From positions 1-36,444 of the forward strand of contig QZIJ01000145.1 of NCBI GenBank assembly GCA_003598975.1: a DNA stretch of 36,444 nucleotides, given 5' to 3'. The position numbers and the translations under genes are program-made. Under the pieces are notes generated by a model, which worked only from the letters and a program-made list of their open reading frames with translations, had not been told where the DNA came from and did no database searches. This DNA is from Anaerolineaceae bacterium. GTDB lineage: Bacteria > Chloroflexota > Anaerolineae > Anaerolineales > Villigracilaceae. This document shows positions 22,249-29,734 of this stretch, in pieces; within the stretch, counting starts at the first letter, position 1; each line of letters begins with the position of its first letter.

Positions 22249-23496
22249 TCAAGGCGCCACGCCGCCGTAGTTTTTCAGCGCGTGGATGGCATCGGTGTAT
22301 CCGGGGTGGACGTCGAGCGCTTTGCGCCAGTCCGCGATCGCGCCGGCGATGTCGCCCTTGCGGTAGAGTCCGTATCCGTGCCAGAGCAGGGCCTCCTCGG
22401 CATACCATCCATTGATGGGTTTATACGTCTGCTCGGTGAGTTCCAGCAGGTAGTCAATGCGGTCGGCGTTGAAATAGGCGGAGAACGGCCAGAACTGATA
22501 CCGCGTCATGCGCTGGGGAAGTCCAAGCGTGAACGCCTGATCGAACGCCTGCGCGGCTTCCTGATACCGCTCGAAATACGTGAGCGACGCACCCAGGTTG
22601 AACCACGCGAACGCGTCCTCGGGATTTGCGGCGATCTGCGCGTTCGACAGGTCCATCGCATTCTGACGATTCAATGCCGCGTCCCAATCCGTCCCGATGA
22701 TGGATTGGATCTCCGCCTCATCCTGCGGTTTATAGATGAACATGTAGAGATAGTTGAACGGCTTCCAATCCTTTTCCATCGTCTCGTACGGGATTTTCTT
22801 GTCCGCATCCTTTTCTGGACCGTGTTGCGAATCCTGCACGATGAAGATTTTCTCCGCCTCGTCGTATCCGTTGACAAGCAGATAATGCGCGTCCCACAGA
22901 TCGTCATTGGGACCGTTAGCATCCTGCTGGTCAATCTTCCCCGCCACTTCCACAATGACGGGATAACCCGCGGCGAGCAGACGTTTCAGCAGGTCGAGAG
23001 TCCCAGCCACGCGGTATTCGGCGCGCAGCCAGCCCGCCTCGTTGAGGATGAAGTAGCGTAGTTCCTCGGGGTTGACGTTGCGATCCTGCTTGATGGGTTT
23101 GACGATGTTAGCAATGTCGTACTGCGTCCCCTCCCAGCCATACATGCGCAGGGTCATCGAGAGGGTGGCGGGACCGCAGTTGTTGATATCCTGTTTTTCG
23201 TAGGTGGGAGAGGTGAGCCAAACCTGAGGCGGAAGCGGGATGGCCGTCAGCGTGGGAGGGACAGGTTGGGTCGCGACCACCGTAGGGGTCGGAGGAGGAT
23301 GCGTAAACGTCGCAAATGGCGTGGACGGGATGGGAGTCGGGATGACAACCGGGTCGATGGTATTCTTAAGTCGTGTCGTCCACACCTCGTAGCGCCAGAG
23401 CAGGCGCGATTGAATCGAGGGAATCTGAAACAACAGAATGCCGAGAATGAACATACCCGCGAGGAAAATCAAAATCAACTTGAATCGTTTTGACAT
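22249..23496 (-). CDS. Membrane-anchored C39-like peptidase with TPR repeats
   Basis: 415 aa. An N-terminal membrane anchor (about 6-25) is followed by a Pro/Thr linker (about 50-90). Then comes a papain-fold C39-like domain: the Cys in NNCGPATLSMTLRMYG, the His in DAHYLLVNGYD, and the Asp in IVQDSQHG form the usual triad. The C-terminal ~140 residues are TPR-like repeats (AFAWFNLGASLTYFERYQEAAQAFDQAF, ALLWHGYGLYRKGDIAGAIADWRKAL). The domain is extracytoplasmic if the anchor is a signal anchor. It could trim peptides or wall proteins; the substrate is unknown. TACACT ends 6 nt before the ATG, and there is no ribosome site. Confidence 0.87.
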   Translation of the reverse strand: MSKRFKLILIFLAGMFILGILLFQIPSIQSRLLWRYEVWTTRLKNTIDPVVIPTPIPSTPFATFTHPPPTPTVVATQPVPPTLTAIPLPPQVWLTSPTYEKQDINNCGPATLSMTLRMYGWEGTQYDIANIVKPIKQDRNVNPEELRYFILNEAGWLRAEYRVAGTLDLLKRLLAAGYPVIVEVAGKIDQQDANGPNDDLWDAHYLLVNGYDEAEKIFIVQDSQHGPEKDADKKIPYETMEKDWKPFNYLYMFIYKPQDEAEIQSIIGTDWDAALNRQNAMDLSNAQIAANPEDAFAWFNLGASLTYFERYQEAAQAFDQAFTLGLPQRMTRYQFWPFSAYFNADRIDYLLELTEQTYKPINGWYAEEALLWHGYGLYRKGDIAGAIADWRKALDVHPGYTDAIHALKNYGGVAP

Positions 23497-23502
23497 GCCG
23501 CG

Positions 23503-23508
23503 AGTGTA
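23503..23508 (-). promoter_or_regulatory. -10 box of the C39-like gene, probably leaderless
   Basis: TACACT on the minus strand, 6 nt before the ATG at 23496. Confidence 0.4.
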
Positions 23509-23537
23509 CCATTTTAAAATGAGAGGGCATTAAAAAC

Positions 23538-23566
23538 GTGACAGTCACTTTGAAAGTGACTGTCAC
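23538..23566 (-). terminator. Perfect 13-bp palindrome after the LysM gene
   Basis: GTGACAGTCACTT (23538-23550), loop TGA, AAGTGACTGTCAC (23554-23566). On the minus strand it is followed by GTTTTT, so it can work as a terminator of the LysM gene. The AGTGACTGTCAC half-site also resembles a dispersed repeat. Confidence 0.6.
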
Positions 23567-23585
23567 TTGAGGCTGCATAGATGCG

Positions 23586-24161
23586 TCAGCGGATGCGCAG
23601 GACCTGCCCGGCGTAAATCCAGTTTGGATTCCAGATGTTGTTGAGGTATTGCAGGCTGGCAACTGTGGTCCCAAAGCGGACGGCGATCTTGAAGAGTGTG
23701 TCGCCCCATTGGACGGTGTAGTAAATCGGGCGCGCGGGCAGGTTGATGACCTGTCCAACGTAGATGAGATTTGGGTTCGGTATCTGCGGGTTGGCGGCGA
23801 TCATGTCGCCCACACTGAATCCATAACGGTCCGCGATCTTTCGCAATGTGTCGCCATACTGGACAACGTACGTGCCGCCATAGGATGGATACGAGGGGGC
23901 TGGCGGAGGCGGGGCCGGCGGTGAGCCGGGAATGTTGATAACCTGCCCCGCGTAGATGATGCTTCCCAGTCCGGGATTAGCCGCGTAGATGGCATCAATC
24001 GTCACGCCGCAAATGGAGGCTATGCGTCCCAATGTATCCCCCCATTGGACGGTGTAGGTGGCGCCGCAATACCCCCCAGCCTGTGCATTGCCTGCGCTGG
24101 CGAAACTTCCCAACAGGATTGCCGCCAGCAAAACGATACGGGTCAAGGTTTTGTGTGCCAT
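23586..24161 (-). CDS. Secreted protein with three LysM domains
   Basis: 191 aa. The signal peptide (about 1-28) ends at ASAGNAQA. Three LysM domains follow: [20 protein letters not shown], then [20 protein letters not shown], then [20 protein letters not shown], each ending in a [13 protein letters not shown] strand. LysM domains bind GlcNAc-containing glycans such as peptidoglycan. The first and second are joined by a Pro/Ser/Tyr linker. There is no catalytic domain, so it is a wall-binding or scaffold protein. GGAGAAATCC precedes the ATG. The next gene upstream is also a LysM protein. Confidence 0.93.
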   Translation of the reverse strand: MAHKTLTRIVLLAAILLGSFASAGNAQAGGYCGATYTVQWGDTLGRIASICGVTIDAIYAANPGLGSIIYAGQVINIPGSPPAPPPPAPSYPSYGGTYVVQYGDTLRKIADRYGFSVGDMIAANPQIPNPNLIYVGQVINLPARPIYYTVQWGDTLFKIAVRFGTTVASLQYLNNIWNPNWIYAGQVLRIR

Positions 24162-24237
24162 TGGATTTCTCCTTTATCAATAATGGATGGCGAGTACCGT
24201 GAGCCGGGTTTCATGATGAAAGCAGGGCTGTTTCCGC

Positions 24238-24825
24238 TCAGGGAATTTCGATGGTCATTCCAAAGTCAAGGGTGTATGAGAGCAGGTTGTTCCGTTGCAC
24301 GATGGCAAGTGGATCCACATCACCAAACTTGCAGGCAATCTTAAACACGCTCATCTGCGCTTCGGGGACAACGTATGTGGTCGGGTGGGGTATCAGGGCG
24401 CGTATATCCGGGAATGGGCGGCCGGATTGAGGAATGGACAGCACCAACCCGGGCGCGTAGATCGTTCCCGAAGGCAGATTGTTCAAGGCAAGCAATTCCT
24501 TCGGGTCAACATCGAACCGGCGCGCGATGCAATAGGGAAATTCGCCGGGTTGGAGGGTGTAGTAAAGTGGTCGAGGGCTGATGGTCGGCGTGGATGTGAT
24601 GGGTGGCTCGGTCGGGGTGACAGTGATGGTTGGCGAGGGCGTTTCAGAGATGAAGAGGGTTGGGGTAAACAACAGGGGGGAGTCGGCGTTTTGGGTGAGA
24701 GCGGCAAATGTCTGTGTGATGGGAATCGTCTGGCCTGCCGCCAGGGGCAGGGTGCAGGCGGAAAAGATGAACACCCATATCCCCATAAGAACACCGAAAA
24801 GCGGCCTGGTTATCATTCTTCTCAT
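24238..24825 (-). CDS. LysM-containing lipoprotein
   Basis: 195 aa. MRRMITRPLFGVLMGIWVFIFSAC is a signal peptide with lipobox. A Thr/Pro/Ser linker (about 60-88) leads to a LysM-like region: YYTLQPGEFPYCIARRFDVDPKELLALNNL with YAPGLVLSIP, and a second, weaker copy near FKIACKFGDVDPLAIVQRNNL. Cys residues in each copy (YCIARR, KIACKF) could form a disulfide. The ATG follows AAAGGG. It is 76 nt upstream of the second LysM gene on the same strand and probably in one unit with it. Confidence 0.88.
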   Translation of the reverse strand: MRRMITRPLFGVLMGIWVFIFSACTLPLAAGQTIPITQTFAALTQNADSPLLFTPTLFISETPSPTITVTPTEPPITSTPTISPRPLYYTLQPGEFPYCIARRFDVDPKELLALNNLPSGTIYAPGLVLSIPQSGRPFPDIRALIPHPTTYVVPEAQMSVFKIACKFGDVDPLAIVQRNNLLSYTLDFGMTIEIP

Positions 24826-24878
24826 ATGAATACCCTTTAGATTCGAGAAGTCAGCCTGTCTTGGAACACGATTAATTC

Positions 24879-24884
24879 ATTATA
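24879..24884 (-). promoter_or_regulatory. -10 box of the LysM pair
   Basis: Perfect TATAAT on the minus strand, about 53 nt before the ATG at 24825. No clear -35. Confidence 0.45.
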
Positions 24885-24933
24885 CACTATACGCATTGAA
24901 ATTATGAACATTCTCATTTTCCCCGCAAAACAA

Positions 24934-25518
24934 CTAGAGATCGCTCATGCGATGCGGATGGATACCCACCTTCCCCGCAAAAAAGGTTTTTATGGTCTGT
25001 ATATCGGCCTCCATGTTGTCTGTCAGTGTAAAGGTGGGGCCAATACCGCAAGTTTTGGTGACACTGTCCACATAGCCTGTCGCTACAGGGACACCTGCCT
25101 TCCTGGCGATGTGATAAAAACCCGTTTTCCATTCGGTGACTTTGGAGCGTGTGCCTTCGGGCGCGATGGCGAGGACGAAACGGTCGTTTGCGCGGAAGGC
25201 TTCTACCATTTGTTCCACCATGCCCTGGGATTTGGAGCGCTCCACGGGATAGCCGCCGCACCAGTAAAAGAATCTGCCGAGCGGAGGGCGAAAGAGTTCG
25301 GCTTTGCCAATAAATCGAAGTTCGCCGCGCAAGCTGAGAACGAAGCCGAGGAAGATGACGAAGTCCCAGTTGGAGGTGTGGGGCGCGCCTACGATCACGT
25401 ACTTCGGGAGGTCGGGGAGGCGTCCGAGCACGCGCCAGCCCGAAAGTCGAAAGAGGAGGCGAAAGAGTCCGCGCAGGAGATTGGACAGGATGGGGGTATT
25501 AAAGATGGTGCGCTTCAC
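24934..25518 (-). CDS. 1-acylglycerol-3-phosphate acyltransferase-like protein (PlsC family)
   Basis: 194 aa from a GTG at 25518. That GTG overlaps the stop codon of the DppF gene (GTGA) and has GGTGGG just upstream, so translation is coupled. The acyltransferase HX4D motif is HTSNWD, and EGTRSK is the glycerol-phosphate binding motif. GKAELFRPPLGRFFYWCGGYPVERS is the usual middle block. The enzyme would acylate a glycerol-phosphate or related lipid. Why a lipid gene is the last gene of a peptide importer operon is not clear; it may simply share the transcript. Confidence 0.87.
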   Translation of the reverse strand: MKRTIFNTPILSNLLRGLFRLLFRLSGWRVLGRLPDLPKYVIVGAPHTSNWDFVIFLGFVLSLRGELRFIGKAELFRPPLGRFFYWCGGYPVERSKSQGMVEQMVEAFRANDRFVLAIAPEGTRSKVTEWKTGFYHIARKAGVPVATGYVDSVTKTCGIGPTFTLTDNMEADIQTIKTFFAGKVGIHPHRMSDL

Positions 25519-26498
25519 GTTCCCACCATCCAACACGCCGTTTGATGACTCTCTCCCGTCTCCACGTAGGCTGGGTCTTCGACTTTGCAACGTTCAACGA
25601 CAATCGGACAACGCGGGTGGAAGCGGCATCCGCTCGGCAAATGAATCGGATTCGGCGTCTCACCCTGCAAGATGACGCGCTCGCGGCGCAGACGAGGATT
25701 TGGCACAGGCACGACCGAGAGCAGGGCTTTGGTGTATGGATGTTGTGGATTCGTCAACACTTCGTGTGTCGGGCCGATCTCAACGATGCGGCCAAGATAC
25801 ATGACCGCGATGCGGTCCGCAAAATAACCGACCGTCCCGAGATCGTGTGTGATCAGGATGATAGAGATTTGCCGCGTGCGGCGCAGGTCGGCGAGGAGAT
25901 TCAGGATTTCGGCGCGGATGGAGACATCCAACATGGAGACGGGTTCGTCGGCGATGAGCAGGTGCGGCTCGAGAACTAGCGCCCCCGCAATAACGACACG
26001 CTGGCGCTGTCCGCCCGAAAGTTGGTGGGGAAAACGGTGCATGTATGTCTCGGCGGGCTTCAAGCCCGCGTCTTCGAGGGCCTTCACCACTTTTAATTCG
26101 CGTTCGCTTTTGCTGTGGATGAGTCCATGCACGTCCAGCGGCTCCCCGACGATCTCGCCAATAGTCTGCGTGGGATTAAGCGATTCGTACGGGTCCTGGA
26201 AAACCATCTGGATGCGCTGGCGCAGCAGTTTGCGGTCATGCTCGTTGGCGTGCGTGATCTCTTTCGATTCGAAAATGATCTTCCCGTCGGTCGGCTCCTC
26301 GAGCCCCATCAACGTCAACGCGAGCGTGGACTTGCCGCATCCGCTCTCGCCGACTATGGCGACCACTTCGCCGCGGCGCAGTTGCAGGCTGACGCCGTCC
26401 ACCGCGTGGACTTGTTCCACGGCGCGGTTGAACATGCTCGGCCTGCCCGCGAGGAAATATTTTTTCAAGTCCTGGACTTCGAGGAAGTAATCTTGCAT
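25515..26498 (-). CDS. Peptide ABC importer 2, ATPase DppF/OppF-like
   Basis: 327 aa. Walker A GESGCGKSTL, ABC signature LSGGQRQRV, Walker B LLIADEPVSMLD, and H-loop ILITHDLG. The C-terminal oligopeptide-transporter extension has HLPSGCRFHPRCPIVVERC, with the Cys residues that hold an Fe-S cluster in some members. QMVFQDPYESLNPTQTIGEIV is the Q-loop region typical of DppF/OppF. AAAGG precedes the ATG. It follows the permease-ATPase fusion, with a repeat element in the 72-nt gap, and overlaps the PlsC-like gene by 4 nt. Confidence 0.95.
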   Translation of the reverse strand: MQDYFLEVQDLKKYFLAGRPSMFNRAVEQVHAVDGVSLQLRRGEVVAIVGESGCGKSTLALTLMGLEEPTDGKIIFESKEITHANEHDRKLLRQRIQMVFQDPYESLNPTQTIGEIVGEPLDVHGLIHSKSERELKVVKALEDAGLKPAETYMHRFPHQLSGGQRQRVVIAGALVLEPHLLIADEPVSMLDVSIRAEILNLLADLRRTRQISIILITHDLGTVGYFADRIAVMYLGRIVEIGPTHEVLTNPQHPYTKALLSVVPVPNPRLRRERVILQGETPNPIHLPSGCRFHPRCPIVVERCKVEDPAYVETGESHQTACWMVGT

Positions 26499-26510
26499 AA
26501 ATACCTTTTA

Positions 26511-26570
26511 CCACGAAGGACACAAAACATCACAAAGGATTTCTTTCGTGTAACTTCGTGTTCTTTGTGG
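26511..26570. repeat. Long imperfect palindrome between the fusion gene and DppF
   Basis: CCACGAAGGACACAAAA at the left pairs with the right arm ending CTTCGTGTTCTTTGTGG. Most differences are transitions, so G-U pairs would keep an RNA stem. It belongs to the CCACGAAGGACACAAAGG-type repeats common in many genomes. Its right end adjoins the TAA stop of the fusion gene (26573-26571). Confidence 0.65.
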
Positions 26571-28523
26571 TTAAACGCGTTTCTCCACCAAATGACAACT
26601 CGCGAAATGCCGTTCACTCAATTGATGGATTTCTGGTTGTTCGATATGACAACGCTCGAACGCGAGCGGACAGCGCGGTGCGAAGCGGCAGCCCGCAGGC
26701 AGATCATCCAGCCGGGGAGGATAGCCAGGGATGGAAGCCAGTCGCTTGTCGGGTTGGGAGAGATCAGGGAAGGCCTTCAACAACTCCTGCGTGTACGGAT
26801 GGCGGGCCGTGTTGTAAATCGTGTCCACGTCGGAGTATTCGGCTGTCACGCCGCCGTACATCACCAGCACCGAGTCGCACATTTCGGCGACCACGCCCAA
26901 ATCGTGAGTCACAAAAATGATCGAGAGGCCGAGTTTCTTGCGAAGCGAATCGAGCAGTTCGAGCACCTGCGCCTGGATCATCACATCCAGCGCGGTGGTG
27001 GGTTCATCGGCAATGACAACTTTCGGGTTGCATGCCAGCGCCATGGCGATCATGGCGCGCTGGCGCATCCCGCCTGAATATTGATGCGGGAAATGCTTCT
27101 TATGTTCGGGCGAAATTCCAACCAGGTCGAGCAATTCGGAGACGCGCGCCTCCAACGCTTTGCCCTTCATCAGTGGGTTGTGCTTGACGATGGCCTCGGC
27201 GATCTGGTCGCCCACTGTCCGCACGGGGTTGAGCGCATTCATCGCGCCCTGGAAGACAATCGAGATTCCCTTCCAGCGCACGGCCTCCATTTCATCGTCG
27301 GTCAGGGCGGTCAGTTCGGTGTCGCCAAACCAGACCTCACCGTCCACGATCTGTCCTGCGGCGGGAAGCAACCTTAAAAGCCCGAGCATGAGCGTGGTCT
27401 TGCCGCAACCCGACTCGCCGACGAGTCCCATCAGTTCACCCTCGCGCAGGGTAAATGAGACGTTTTCGACAGCGCGCGCGGGTGGCTTGTTTTCTGTCAG
27501 ATAGGAGATGGACAGGTTATCCACCTCGATGAGGATCGGCGCCTCGGACGGGACCCGCTGGCGGGTCGCGTGACGAAGCGGCTTGCCCGTCGCCTCATGC
27601 TTGACGATGGGGCGGGGTCGCATTAAATGATGCGTTTCCAGCCTCGGATTTAAAACCTGCTCGAGGCCATGACCGAAGAGGGTCAGTCCGAGAACGACCC
27701 ATACAATGCCAACGCCTGGCGTGACCAGCGCCCACCACGCGCCCGTGGACATGGCGCCGCGTCCGAAGGCGTAGTTGAGCATCTGCCCCCACGAGATGGC
27801 GGTCGGATCGCCGAGGCCGAGGAAGGCGAGCGTGCTTTCGTTGAGGATCGCGAGCGAGACGACGAGCACCGCGTTGACGACGAGGATGGGCATGACCAGC
27901 GGCAAAATGTGATGGCGGATAATGTGACGATTGCCCGCGCCGATGGCGCGCGCCCGCAAAACGAATTTGCGCGATTTGACCGCCAGCGTTTGTGAGCGGA
28001 CGATGCGCGCGGTGGTCGTCCAGCCGAGCAGGCCGATGACGAAGATGATGTTGAGCAGGGATGGTTTTTTTGTGAGCGCAACGATGACAACCATCAATGG
28101 CAGATCGGGTATGACGAGCATGATGTCGGTGAAGCGCATGAGGATATTTTCGACGCGCCCGCCGAAGAACCCCGCCACGATACCAAGCACGCCGCCGATA
28201 AAAACGGAGATGAATGCCGCAAAAAATCCCACGATGAGCGAGACGCGCGCGCCAAAGATAAAGTTGGTGAATACGTCCTGGCCCGCGTCGTCAGTGCCGA
28301 TCCAATGCGCCGCGCTGGGCGGATTGTAAATGTCGCTGGAGGCCACATCGTGCGTGGCGGACGGGTCATATGGCGCGATGACATGTGCGAAGACAGCCAC
28401 GAAGACAATGGTGATAAGCATGAAGAGACCGACCAGTCCCATCTTGTTACGGCGGAAGACGCGCCAAAAGTCAGTGAGGCGCGAGGTGGGGAGAGGAGCG
28501 GGGGAGGTGACGAGGTCAGTCAT
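26571..28523 (-). CDS. Peptide ABC importer 2, fused permease (DppC) and ATPase (DppD)
   Basis: 650 aa in a single frame. Residues about 1-290 are a DppC-type permease: [19 protein letters not shown], the [20 protein letters not shown] signature, and the EAA loop [19 protein letters not shown]. After a ~50-residue linker an ATPase begins at [14 protein letters not shown]: Walker [11 protein letters not shown], signature [10 protein letters not shown], Walker [14 protein letters not shown]-loop IIFVTHDLG, and the C-terminal [18 protein letters not shown]. These are normally two proteins. The linker contains many basic residues ([18 protein letters not shown]). The importer would have DppB plus this chain in the membrane and one free ATPase, DppF. 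Confidence 0.93.
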   Translation of the reverse strand: MTDLVTSPAPLPTSRLTDFWRVFRRNKMGLVGLFMLITIVFVAVFAHVIAPYDPSATHDVASSDIYNPPSAAHWIGTDDAGQDVFTNFIFGARVSLIVGFFAAFISVFIGGVLGIVAGFFGGRVENILMRFTDIMLVIPDLPLMVVIVALTKKPSLLNIIFVIGLLGWTTTARIVRSQTLAVKSRKFVLRARAIGAGNRHIIRHHILPLVMPILVVNAVLVVSLAILNESTLAFLGLGDPTAISWGQMLNYAFGRGAMSTGAWWALVTPGVGIVWVVLGLTLFGHGLEQVLNPRLETHHLMRPRPIVKHEATGKPLRHATRQRVPSEAPILIEVDNLSISYLTENKPPARAVENVSFTLREGELMGLVGESGCGKTTLMLGLLRLLPAAGQIVDGEVWFGDTELTALTDDEMEAVRWKGISIVFQGAMNALNPVRTVGDQIAEAIVKHNPLMKGKALEARVSELLDLVGISPEHKKHFPHQYSGGMRQRAMIAMALACNPKVVIADEPTTALDVMIQAQVLELLDSLRKKLGLSIIFVTHDLGVVAEMCDSVLVMYGGVTAEYSDVDTIYNTARHPYTQELLKAFPDLSQPDKRLASIPGYPPRLDDLPAGCRFAPRCPLAFERCHIEQPEIHQLSERHFASCHLVEKRV

Positions 28524-28540
28524 AAAATTTATTTGCTACC

Positions 28541-28627
28541 CGTCATAGCGAGCCGCGGTAGCGGCCAAGCAATCCCCGACTTCGAGGAGATTGCTTCGAG
28601 CGGAAGAGCACCGCTCTCGCAATGACG
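28541..28627. repeat. Palindromic repeat between DppB and the fusion gene
   Basis: CGTCATAGCGAG (28541-28552) and CTCGCAATGACG (28616-28627) form the ends, with one mismatch. Inside, GCAATCCCCGACTTCGAGG and AGATTGC continue the pairing. This is the GTCATTGCGAG...GAAGCAATCTCC family seen in many bacterial genomes. Confidence 0.65.
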
Positions 28628-28633
28628 AAGAAG

Positions 28634-29662
28634 TCAATCCGTGTGCACGCGCGGGTCGAGGTAGGAATACATCAGGTCGGCGATCAGGTTCGAGAGGATG
28701 ACCGCAATGGCAATCAACAGAAATGCACCCTGCAAGACCGGGAAGTCGCGGCGGTTGACAGCTTCGTAGATGGCAAGGCCGAGTCCCGGCCACGAGAAGA
28801 CCGTCTCGATCTGCACCGCGCCGGCCATCGTAAAGCCGAGATTAATGGCGATGACCGTCACAAGCGGGAGCATGGCATTCTTCAGCGCGTGGTCTTTCAG
28901 CACCTGAAACATGCTCAATCCTTTGGCTTTGGCGGTCAGGATGTAATCTTCGGAGAGTACATCCAGCAGGCTGGAGCGCATGATCAGCATGTATTCGCCC
29001 ATGTAGACAATGGTATAGGTCAACGTGGGCAGGAACATGTGACGGGCAATATCCCCGGCGCGGACGAGGAAGGGCTGACTGCTCATGCCGGGCGTCTGCA
29101 TCCCACCGATGGGAAGTCCGTTGTTGGAACCCCAGAAAAGCAAAATAATGCCAAGCCAGAAGGTGGGCAAACTCCATGCGACAAGGCTGATGATAAGCGC
29201 ACCATAGTCAATGGAAGTGCGCGCCTTCCACGCCGCGAACATGCCAAAGACAACGCCGATCAAAATGGCAAGAATCTGTCCCGCGCCGATGAGCAGGATG
29301 GTGTTCCACAAGCGTTCCGCGAGAATATCCACTACGGGACGGTTGCTATGGTAACTGATACCCATTTCCCCCTGCAGGAGATTTTTAACATAGATGAAAA
29401 ATTGCGTATCGAGGGGATTAACATCGCACGACCCGATCTTGATCGGATTGAGCGACTCAAAACAGTTGATGACGGGTTTGTCCAACCCAAAGCGGACGCG
29501 AATCGCCTCGATGGCTTCTTTCTTGAGACGCGGGTCGTGGACGCCCGCCCGCGCCGGGTCACCGGGCAGGACGCGAAATAGGAAAAAGTTTAGAATAAGG
29601 ACAAATAGGATGGTGAAGAACGCCCACCCGATTTTTCCGAGAAGGTAGCGCCAGCGTTTCAA
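28634..29662 (-). CDS. Peptide ABC importer 2, permease DppB/OppB-like
   Basis: 342 aa, about six membrane segments. The start is a TTG at 29662 (AGGAA upstream); no ATG or GTG is available in frame at the N-terminus. RYLLGKIGWAFFTILFVLILNFFLFRVLPGDPAR is the usual beginning. The EAA loop reads YILTAKAKGLSMFQVLKDHALKN, and GAVQIETVFSWPGLGLAIYEA closes the signature. An N-terminal loop contains Cys residues (NCFESLNPIKIGSCD). It is upstream of the fused permease-ATPase gene. Confidence 0.93.
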   Translation of the reverse strand: MKRWRYLLGKIGWAFFTILFVLILNFFLFRVLPGDPARAGVHDPRLKKEAIEAIRVRFGLDKPVINCFESLNPIKIGSCDVNPLDTQFFIYVKNLLQGEMGISYHSNRPVVDILAERLWNTILLIGAGQILAILIGVVFGMFAAWKARTSIDYGALIISLVAWSLPTFWLGIILLFWGSNNGLPIGGMQTPGMSSQPFLVRAGDIARHMFLPTLTYTIVYMGEYMLIMRSSLLDVLSEDYILTAKAKGLSMFQVLKDHALKNAMLPLVTVIAINLGFTMAGAVQIETVFSWPGLGLAIYEAVNRRDFPVLQGAFLLIAIAVILSNLIADLMYSYLDPRVHTD

Positions 29663-29677
29663 GAGGATTCCTGAAAT

Positions 29678-29726
29678 CCCTCACCCCTGCACCCCTCTCC
29701 CGATGGGAGAGGGGACGGGGTGAGGG
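29678..29726 (-). repeat. Large hairpin between binding protein 2 and its permeases
   Basis: CCCTCACCCC and CCCTCTCCC on the left pair with GGGAGAGGG and GGGGTGAGGG on the right around a GAT loop. It is a member of the widespread CCCTCACCCC/CCCTCTCCC intergenic repeat. At this place in an importer operon it can act like the hairpin at 12922-12955. Confidence 0.75.
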
Positions 29727-29734
29727 AAAAGGGG

